From Candidatus Villigracilis saccharophilus (lineage in GTDB: Bacteria > Chloroflexota > Anaerolineae > Anaerolineales > Villigracilaceae), in NCBI GenBank assembly GCA_016709305.1, contig JADJNA010000044.1, forward strand, positions 1 through 18,973: DNA of 18,973 nucleotides, in the 5' to 3' direction. Within the stretch, counting starts at the first letter, position 1, and every line of letters starts with the position of its first letter. The notes under the pieces are model-generated. The model worked only from the letters and a program-made list of their open reading frames with translations, did no database searches and was not told the DNA's origin. This document shows, piece after piece, positions 9,642-15,900 of the stretch. The position numbers and the translations under genes were made by a program.

Positions 9642-10676
9642 ATGAGTAAAACTGTCTATATTGGTACCGATGGGGGCGCGACTACATCGAAAGTAGGAGG
9701 GGTGAGAAGTGATGGATCAACCATCTCTACAAAATTATTGCAAGCCTCTACAAATTCGGCTCACGGTCCCGAAGCCGTTGTGCGTAGTTGGGTTATGGCT
9801 ATCAACACTTACTTATCCCAAAATAACCTGACTTGGGACCAGGTTGGTGGGGTGGGATTGGCTGTTCCTGGACCATTTCAGCGTTATGGCGTTTTTGATC
9901 GTTCGGCCAACTTGCCCGAAGATTTCGCCGGATTTGATGTGCATTCAGCTTACAGCAATGCCTTATCTGAACGCGCCGGACGTGCTATTCCATTAACAGT
10001 CGGTAACGACGGCAACATGGGCGGCGTTGCAGAAGCCCAGCATGTACGCGGTGACAGTGGCGGTACAGTGCTTATGCTTGCTCCAGGCTCCGGCCTGGGA
10101 TGTGCATACATTGATCAAAGCGGATTACCTTTGGATGGCGACACCCTGGCAGGAATGGAAGCAGGACATATGCCCGCGCCTCTGCATTTGCTTGACACAA
10201 CGAAAGCCTACCCCTGTGGCTGCGGGCGCACTTGGGGATGTGTTGAAATTTACACATGCCTTGCTGGCTTGCCCTACCTGCTTGCTGAAAAACTGGATCA
10301 ATATCCAGAACATTTTCTGGCGAAATCACCCCTCGGACCCAAGGAACGTGCCTTTGCTTTGCGCGGATTAGCCCAAAAAGGTGACGAACTCGCAATAGAA
10401 TTGTTCGACTTCCAGTCCAAAGCATTGGGATTGCATGTCGCCAATCTAGCTATGGCGCTCGATCCAAAATTTGTGGTCATCGGCGGAGGGTTGATGGATC
10501 CAGAAGCAACCACGATTACTTTCCGTGAGCGTTATTTGAGCATCGTGCGATCAACTGCACGCGAATACCTGTGGCCATATCAACGTGATGCCATTAGTAT
10601 CGTCCCTGCGGCGCTTGGCGATCTTTCACAAGCAATCGGCGCAGCCTTGGCTGCCTTGTACAAGGACAAAATATAG
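9642..10676 (+). CDS. ROK family sugar kinase
   Basis: The protein has 344 residues. ROK proteins (repressor, ORF, kinase) are mainly cytoplasmic ATP-dependent sugar kinases. This one has no DNA-binding N-terminal domain, so it is a kinase rather than a repressor. Residues 7-17 (IGTDGGATTSK) are the phosphate-binding loop. GLAVPGP at 72-78 and the ND pair at 122-123 (VGNDGN), with Asp123 as predicted catalytic base, are in their usual places. EAGH at 173-176 with Cys192, Cys194 and Cys200 forms the ROK zinc site, followed by Glu202. The gap between Cys194 and Cys200 is one residue longer than the common CGCGxxGC spacing. A second glycine-rich ATP motif (VVIGGGLMDP) lies near residue 280. Glucose, N-acetylglucosamine or N-acetylmannosamine are possible substrates. 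The downstream transporter operon suggests phosphorylation of an imported sugar, which is inference. Confidence 0.88.
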   Translation: MSKTVYIGTDGGATTSKVGGVRSDGSTISTKLLQASTNSAHGPEAVVRSWVMAINTYLSQNNLTWDQVGGVGLAVPGPFQRYGVFDRSANLPEDFAGFDVHSAYSNALSERAGRAIPLTVGNDGNMGGVAEAQHVRGDSGGTVLMLAPGSGLGCAYIDQSGLPLDGDTLAGMEAGHMPAPLHLLDTTKAYPCGCGRTWGCVEIYTCLAGLPYLLAEKLDQYPEHFLAKSPLGPKERAFALRGLAQKGDELAIELFDFQSKALGLHVANLAMALDPKFVVIGGGLMDPEATTITFRERYLSIVRSTAREYLWPYQRDAISIVPAALGDLSQAIGAALAALYKDKI

Positions 10677-10801
10677 AACCGCCGATACTGCCGGAACCCT
10701 GGACCAAGAACATTGCGGAAACGCTATTTGGGATATAGAACCTGTCAAGCAATCGATGTGCGTTTTGTTAAAGACCGAATCAATCCGTTTATTTCTGCTC
10801 A

Positions 10802-10837
10802 CTTGTGACACAGAGATTTGTTTACTCTGTCACTCAA
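10802..10837. repeat. Imperfect inverted repeat after the ROK gene
   Basis: The arms cttgtgacacagag and ctctgtcactcaag pair with small bulges around a 9-base loop (atttgttta). No T-tract follows, so it is a poor intrinsic terminator. It may be an operator or leader structure of the transporter operon that starts about 130 bases downstream. Confidence 0.3.
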
Positions 10838-10885
10838 GGCGCATGTATCAAGTGTAAGCTCCCGCTGAAAAAAAATCCACGCCGG

Positions 10886-10912
10886 TTATGCGAATATTTC
10901 CCGTGATAAAAT
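10886..10912 (+). promoter_or_regulatory. Possible promoter of the transporter operon
   Basis: TAAAAT at 10907-10912 is preceded by TGa, giving an extended -10 pattern. Any -35 element (ttatgc at 10886) is weak and the spacing is short. The distance of about 58 bases to the substrate-binding protein start fits a short leader. Evidence is pattern only. Confidence 0.3.
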
Positions 10913-10958
10913 CACATCATGGGTAATCGTTGTGCATGATAGATTCCCCGACTAATTC

Positions 10959-10964
10959 AAGGAG
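10959..10964 (+). promoter_or_regulatory. Ribosome binding site deciding the start of the substrate-binding protein
   Basis: AAGGAG directly touches the ATG at 10965 and lies 6 bases before the ATG at 10971. The second spacing is normal for bacteria, so translation most likely starts at 10971. Confidence 0.7.
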
Positions 10965-10970
10965 ATGAAA

Positions 10971-12641
10971 ATGAAGAGAAGTATATTTAAGATTGCATCC
11001 ATCATTATTTTGATTGGACTGGTCTTGACTGCTTGTGGTGGAAACGCTGTCACGACTGATGTTCCTGCTGCAGAAGTACCCGCTGCTCAGGTAACTGAAG
11101 CCCCTGCGGTTGCAACGGAAGTGGCGGCCTCCTCGGGTGGCTTGCTTACCGTAGGTATCGCGGTGGAGCCGGAAACCCTCGACCCCGGTGATGCTGTATA
11201 TGTTCAGGAGCAATTCATTCTTATGAGCTTGTTCGATTCGCTGTTATCGATGGCTCCCGACGGCTCGCTTCATCCAGGACTCGCTACTGTATGGGAGCCG
11301 AATGAGGATTTTTCTGAATTCACCTTTACATTGCGGGCTGATGTGACCTTTCATGATGGTACCGCATTTAACGCGGAAGCAGTCAAGGCATCTTTTGATC
11401 ATATTATGAGCGAAAGTGTGCTTGAGTCTGGCGGAAAATCCCTGTTGCAAGATCATCAATATGTTGAGACGGTTGTTGTTGATGATACCCATGCGACTGT
11501 CAAATTTGCCGCCTCCTACCCCTCCTTTTTGCGTGATGCTGCACGCCAGTGGTTGAGCATTTCCTCTCCCGCTGCGCTCGCAAAGTTTGGACAGGATTAT
11601 GGCCGCAATCCTGTCGGTACTGGTCCGTTCAAGTTTGTTCAATGGGATGCGCAGTCACAGATCGTGCTTGAACGTAATCCCGACTATAACTGGGGGCCAG
11701 AGTTTGCTGCCCATAAGGGACCGGCCAATCTTGACCAGGTGGTTTTTCGTATTTTGCCCGAAGCGGCTACTCGCTTCACTGCGTTTGAGACTGGAGAAAT
11801 CCTTATTGCCAGTGAGCCGCCTGCGCTGGATGCGATCTCGATCGCTGAATCTGGTGCTGCCCAACTCCAAACATTTGCCCAGCCCGGCATCCCTGCCATT
11901 CTGATGATCAATGCCACGAAAGCACCGACCGATGACATCAACGTCCGCAAGGCGATGATTCTTGCGGTGAATCAGGATGAGCTTGCTCAGACCGCTTTCC
12001 AAAGCCTTGGTTTGCCTGCTTACAGTGTGATCTCTCCGACTACCTGGGGCTATGACAAAGAATCGGATAATCTGTATCGCTTTAACCTGGAAGAGGCTGG
12101 CCGCCTGCTCGATGAATCTGGCTGGATCGACTCTGATGGTGACGGCATCCGCGAAAAAGGCGGTGAGAAGCTCACCATTGACTGGCCTGATAATCCCGCC
12201 TGGTCTGAAGCTTTCAATGAACTTCTAGTGGGTTACCTGGCAAACGTTGGTTTTGATGTGCAGTACCGCTCCATGGATGATGGCGCTGCGTATGAAGAAC
12301 TTCTGGCTGGAAACTACAGCCTCGTGTATATGTATTGGACCCGCCCCGATCCCTCCCCGCTGCGTTATCTGTTCCATTCTGAAAATGCCAATGGCGGAGG
12401 TGCGTGGACCAATTTTGTGAGCGAGGAACTGGATGCGGCTCTCGCTGACGGCGATACTCAGACCGACGAAAATGTCCGCAAGCAGGATTACATGACAGCG
12501 CAGAAGATCATTATGGAAAATGCGCTCGTCCTGCCCATGTTTACTGTGAACACTTCCTATCTCACATCGCCTGTTGTTCAAGGCTTTGGTTTTGATTTGG
12601 AAGGCTATCCTTGGATCTACGACATCTCCATCTCGCAGTAA
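10971..12641 (+). CDS. ABC transporter substrate-binding lipoprotein, family 5 (peptide/oligosaccharide type)
   Basis: The protein has 556 residues. It should capture a substrate outside the membrane and deliver it to the two permeases encoded next. The N-terminus is a lipoprotein signal: hydrophobic residues 8-19, then the lipobox LTAC with Cys22 as the lipid-attached residue. An Ala/Pro/Val/Glu-rich linker (about 25-50) follows. The mature domain opens with LLTVGIAVEPETLDPGDA, the common start of SBP_bac_5 proteins, and carries NPVGTGPFKF at about 212-221, the family signature. Family-5 proteins bind di- and oligopeptides, nickel, opines or oligosaccharides; the specificity cannot be read here. 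The gene is 6 bases from the first permease, so they are surely co-transcribed. The nearby ROK kinase tilts the guess toward a sugar-containing ligand. Confidence 0.92.
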   Translation: MKRSIFKIASIIILIGLVLTACGGNAVTTDVPAAEVPAAQVTEAPAVATEVAASSGGLLTVGIAVEPETLDPGDAVYVQEQFILMSLFDSLLSMAPDGSLHPGLATVWEPNEDFSEFTFTLRADVTFHDGTAFNAEAVKASFDHIMSESVLESGGKSLLQDHQYVETVVVDDTHATVKFAASYPSFLRDAARQWLSISSPAALAKFGQDYGRNPVGTGPFKFVQWDAQSQIVLERNPDYNWGPEFAAHKGPANLDQVVFRILPEAATRFTAFETGEILIASEPPALDAISIAESGAAQLQTFAQPGIPAILMINATKAPTDDINVRKAMILAVNQDELAQTAFQSLGLPAYSVISPTTWGYDKESDNLYRFNLEEAGRLLDESGWIDSDGDGIREKGGEKLTIDWPDNPAWSEAFNELLVGYLANVGFDVQYRSMDDGAAYEELLAGNYSLVYMYWTRPDPSPLRYLFHSENANGGGAWTNFVSEELDAALADGDTQTDENVRKQDYMTAQKIIMENALVLPMFTVNTSYLTSPVVQGFGFDLEGYPWIYDISISQ

Positions 12642-12647
12642 TTTTGA

Positions 12648-13574
12648 ATGTTTAGTTATCTGATCCGTCGTCTGTTTACATCCATCTTGGTACTCTTTGG
12701 AGTTTCAGTACTTGTATTTTCGGTCATCCATTTGGTACCTGGAGATGTCACGATGGCGATCCTGGGACGTCAGAAAGTAACTGTAGAAAAAGTAGCCGAG
12801 CTGCGTGAGCAGCTCGGCTTAAATGATCCTCTGTACGTGCAGTATGGGCGCTACCTAGGCAAAGCATTGCAGGGCGACCTGGGCGTCTCAATTCGAAACT
12901 ATCAGCCTGTCTCCAAGTCTATCGGTGACCAACTGCCAAGCACGGTCGCGCTTGCTATATCAGCTCTCTCCGTGGCATTGGCGATTGGCGGCACACTCGG
13001 ATTGCTGGCCGCGCTGCGTCATGGTTCATGGTTTGACACTCTTATCATGAGTTTATCAGTCAGCGGACTTTCAATCCCTACTTTTTGGTTGGGACTGCTT
13101 CTCATTATTTTATTCTCTGTAAAGTTAAAACTATTCCCAAGTATTTCGAATGATTCAAGCGCCGCCGCTCTCTTCCTGCCTGCGCTGACATTGGGTCTGC
13201 CAGAAGCGGCTGTCGTCGCCCGTATGGTCCGCGCCAGCCTGCTCGATGTGCTCAATAAGGACTACATTATCACAGCCCGTGCCAAGGGATTGCCGGAACG
13301 ATTGGTCATCTTCAAGCACGCTCTTCGTAATGCGTTGATTCCCGTTGTGACTTTTCTTGGTTTGCAGATGGCATATTTGCTTGGTGGTGCGACTATTGTG
13401 GAGACCATGTTCGCGCGCCAGGGTATTGGACGCCTGGCAGTGCAATCCATCTTTAGCCGCGACTATCCGATGGTGCAAGGCGTGGTCCTCGTTACTGCCG
13501 CGATCTATGTTCTCATCAATACCCTGACCGATATCACTTATGTTTTTTTGAATCCGAAGATCCGCCTCAAATGA
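12648..13574 (+). CDS. ABC transporter permease, DppB/OppB type
   Basis: The protein has 308 residues, the usual length for the first membrane subunit of family-5 importers. The N-terminus (MFSYLIRRLFTSILVLFGVS) with one helix followed by HLVPGD is typical of DppB. About six membrane segments can be seen. The cytoplasmic EAA loop that contacts the ATPase lies at about residues 184-230 and includes DYIITARAKGLPE. It is followed by the conserved ALRNALIPVVTFLGLQ and ETMFARQGIGRL segments. It starts 6 bases after the binding-protein stop with a weak ribosome binding site and overlaps the next gene by 4 bases, so translational coupling is likely. Oligopeptide, nickel and sugar importers share this fold, so substrate is unknown. 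Confidence 0.92.
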   Translation: MFSYLIRRLFTSILVLFGVSVLVFSVIHLVPGDVTMAILGRQKVTVEKVAELREQLGLNDPLYVQYGRYLGKALQGDLGVSIRNYQPVSKSIGDQLPSTVALAISALSVALAIGGTLGLLAALRHGSWFDTLIMSLSVSGLSIPTFWLGLLLIILFSVKLKLFPSISNDSSAAALFLPALTLGLPEAAVVARMVRASLLDVLNKDYIITARAKGLPERLVIFKHALRNALIPVVTFLGLQMAYLLGGATIVETMFARQGIGRLAVQSIFSRDYPMVQGVVLVTAAIYVLINTLTDITYVFLNPKIRLK

Positions 13575-14452
13575 CAGCAGATATATTAAAGCAACGTTCC
13601 AACTCGCCCGGCATCCGTCTGTTCAGGCTGATCCTTCGTAACCGCAGCGCACAGATCGGCGGAATTTTGCTGATCCTGCTCGTCTTTTTATCCTACGGCG
13701 CGCCGCTCTTCACCGACAAAGATCCCAATAAAACTCAGCCGGCACTTGCATTGAAGCCGCCTAGTCTGTCATACCCAATGGGTACCGATGGGATTGGACG
13801 CGATAACTTTGCCCGCTTTCTATATGGCGGACGACTCTCCCTGCGTATCGGCCTTGTTGGTATCACGATCGGCGCATTGCTGGGTATCACATTTGGATTG
13901 ATCTCTGGTTATGCAGGCGGCTGGCTCGACTCGTTAATTTCATGGTTTACCGATGTGCTCATGTCGTTCCCGGATATTCTTTTGGCATTGGCCATAATCG
14001 CCATCCTGGGACCGGGGATCACAAATGCCATGTTAGCAATCGGCATCGCCTTTGTGCCGTCGTTTATGCGCCTGACCCGCAGTAGCGTTTTGTCTCTGCG
14101 TGAGATGACTTATGTGGAAGCAGCGCGTGCGTTGGGAAGTTCTGATGCACGGATTTTAGTCAAGCATATTCTGCCCAATTCAATTCGCACCTTACTGGTA
14201 TTGATTACCCTTGGAATTGGTTCATCCATTTTGGCTGGCGCAGCCCTTAACTTCTTGGGCTTGGGGGCGGAGCCTCCCACTGCGGAATGGGGTGCCATGC
14301 TCAACGCTGGAATGAAATATGTGCGCCAGGCTTGGTGGCTGACTGTATTGCCCGGTGCTGGAATATTCCTGGCCGTACTTTCCATCAACCTGATCGGTGA
14401 TGCCATCAGCGATGCGGTGGCTGGAACGACCATCCTTTCGGACAAAAAATAA
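13571..14452 (+). CDS. ABC transporter permease, DppC/OppC type
   Basis: The protein has 293 residues and is the second membrane subunit, partner of the preceding permease. Its ATG overlaps the previous stop (ATGA), a sign of coupled translation. The N-terminal region has a membrane segment and then MGTDGIGRDNFARFLYGGRL near residue 70, the hallmark of DppC proteins. The EAA loop (MTYVEAARALGSSDARILVK) lies at about residues 176-196. The C-terminal LSINLIGDAISDA segment is also typical. A DppD/DppF-type ATPase gene would be expected next, but the following gene is an SDR homologue. A housekeeping or distant ATPase must energise the system. The two permeases look intact. Confidence 0.92.
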   Translation: MTADILKQRSNSPGIRLFRLILRNRSAQIGGILLILLVFLSYGAPLFTDKDPNKTQPALALKPPSLSYPMGTDGIGRDNFARFLYGGRLSLRIGLVGITIGALLGITFGLISGYAGGWLDSLISWFTDVLMSFPDILLALAIIAILGPGITNAMLAIGIAFVPSFMRLTRSSVLSLREMTYVEAARALGSSDARILVKHILPNSIRTLLVLITLGIGSSILAGAALNFLGLGAEPPTAEWGAMLNAGMKYVRQAWWLTVLPGAGIFLAVLSINLIGDAISDAVAGTTILSDKK

Positions 14453-14467
14453 TGCTCATGAGGTTTG

Positions 14468-15160
14468 ATGGATAAGCAGGATTTACATGGTAAGGCCGCT
14501 ATCATCACAGGCGGCAGTTCTGAAATAGCAGGCGAAGTTGCGCTGGCGCTTACACGTGAGGGCGTGCAGGTTTGCCTTTGCGGCAGGAATGTCGATTTGC
14601 TCGAAATGGCGGCTGATAAGATTAAATTATTGGGGGGAGTTTGTTTGACGATCGTATCCGATCTGGACAGCCTGGAGGCGGCAGAATCAGTTGTCGAACA
14701 AGCGCGTTCGACTTTTGGAAGCCTCGATATCCTGATTACTCTCTCTCCATTTTGGGCTGGCGGACAAATCCATAACCATAGTGTCAAGACTTGGGATCTA
14801 GTTCTTGGTGCGAATTTACGAGAACCATTTTTAATAGCACGGGCCGTTCTCCCTTTATTCCGTGAGCAAAAACACGGGGAGATCATGGCGATTGGGTCTG
14901 ATTCTTCCATGGGGATATATCAACAGGATGGCGCATACGGTGTTGCAATGCACGCGCTAACCACGCTGATGGAGTTGATCCGCGTGGAAAATGTTGAGTC
15001 AGGCATCCGCACGCATATCCTTGCCCCTGGAGTTGCTTTGACTGAGAATACAGATTCTGAGGGACGGCCAGCTTTGACTGTTGAGCACATTGGCGAATGG
15101 GTGGTTTGGCTGCTGACCCGACCCGGGCAATTGCGAGGGAATGGACCGATTCTTATCTAA
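14468..15160 (+). CDS. Degenerate short-chain dehydrogenase/reductase (SDR) family protein
   Basis: The protein has 230 residues with a clear SDR Rossmann pattern: AAIITGGSSEIAGEVALALT at the N-terminus, FGSLDILI near 83-90, a GANL stretch near 114-117 and APGV near 186-189. Key SDR residues are altered. The dinucleotide loop TGGxxxIG reads TGGSSEIA. The NNAG motif is replaced by TLSP (91-94). The catalytic YxxxK reads YGVAM (157-161), so the lysine is a methionine. It may be a non-catalytic relative, a cofactor-binding partner or an enzyme with another mechanism. The ATG at 14468 is preferred over the TTG three bases earlier because GAGG precedes it at normal spacing. It begins 15 bases after the DppC-type permease and probably belongs to the same operon. 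Confidence 0.82.
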   Translation: MDKQDLHGKAAIITGGSSEIAGEVALALTREGVQVCLCGRNVDLLEMAADKIKLLGGVCLTIVSDLDSLEAAESVVEQARSTFGSLDILITLSPFWAGGQIHNHSVKTWDLVLGANLREPFLIARAVLPLFREQKHGEIMAIGSDSSMGIYQQDGAYGVAMHALTTLMELIRVENVESGIRTHILAPGVALTENTDSEGRPALTVEHIGEWVVWLLTRPGQLRGNGPILI

Positions 15161-15283
15161 ATTCAACGCATCCTTACACGAAAACAGCAGTAAGGCCAAT
15201 GATCTACTCTGTGAAAAACTCAAGCATCAATACAACATGTCGCCAGCCATATTCCGGTCATATTTTTTCTAAAAATGTACATG
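15161..15283. other. Short convergent intergenic spacer
   Basis: This spacer separates the plus-strand SDR gene from the minus-strand SnoaL-like gene. It holds only a 6-bp stem (ccttac at 15172-15177 with gtaagg at 15190-15195) around a 12-base loop and no T-tract. I cannot name a confident terminator for either gene. Confidence 0.4.
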
Positions 15284-15844
15284 TTATTCCACTTGCCGTA
15301 CGTCGGGGAAATAAATGGTGGGGAAGGAGAAATTCATCTGGGCAAACTTCCACCCCTCCGTTTCGTGAATAACGACAGCTGTGAAGCGTAATGCCCAGAC
15401 AAATTTTTCACCACGCTGCAATTCATAGATGGTATTCATCCCACCGCGCAATATATAATGTAGCTTCTGTTCAGCGGGCAGCTTTGAGTTGTCCAGGAAT
15501 TTTCTGACGAATTCAAGATATGAGTCGTAGTTTTCAGTCCCGATGATTTTCGTGACTGTGGCTGCCGCAGCAACCCAACCTACATTCCCTTGGTAGTGAA
15601 TGGACATCGACTCCAGGTCAAGTCGCAAATCCCCCCAATCCAGCCAGTCTCCCTTCACCAGTTCGCGGGCGGAACCGCGGTCAATAAACCATTCATCAAT
15701 GCCCGGTTTGACCCCGTTTGTGCCAATGACTTCAGCGTCAGGGGTGAATAATTCCATGAAGGGATCAAGTTGGGTTAGATCACGCTGAATATATCCGCCT
15801 TGAAACGCTTGCAGGAGCGTGCGAATTTCGTCACGTGGATTCAT
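15284..15844 (-). CDS. SnoaL/NTF2-like family protein
   Basis: The protein has 186 residues and no signal peptide or membrane segment, so it is probably cytoplasmic. It begins MNPRDEIRTLLQAFQGGYIQ, followed by LDPFMELFTPDAEVIGTNGV. This helix and cone-entry pattern is typical of NTF2-like proteins with a SnoaL-like fold. A later stretch, FVWALRFTAVVIHETEGWKF, fits the curved sheet of the same fold. Such proteins may bind small ligands, act as isomerases or dehydratases, or have unknown roles; no specific function can be given. The family is usually about 120-150 residues, so this one is rather long, with an added helical segment near residues 110-130. GGAG lies about 11 bases before the start. 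It follows carB on the same strand with a gap of 56 bases and may be read through from it. Confidence 0.72.
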   Translation of the reverse strand: MNPRDEIRTLLQAFQGGYIQRDLTQLDPFMELFTPDAEVIGTNGVKPGIDEWFIDRGSARELVKGDWLDWGDLRLDLESMSIHYQGNVGWVAAAATVTKIIGTENYDSYLEFVRKFLDNSKLPAEQKLHYILRGGMNTIYELQRGEKFVWALRFTAVVIHETEGWKFAQMNFSFPTIYFPDVRQVE

Positions 15845-15900
15845 TGTGTATTTATCTCCATAAAAAACAAATCCTTCCTTTGCTGGGCAAGCTTATTTTT

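Noticed and set aside
14110..14910. 266-residue minus-strand frame opposite the permease and SDR genes
   Set aside because: It crosses two well-supported plus-strand genes and its sequence is low-complexity antisense without any domain.
15172..15195. Small stem (ccttac/gtaagg) after the SDR gene
   Set aside because: A 6-bp stem with a 12-base loop and no T-tract is too weak to call a terminator.
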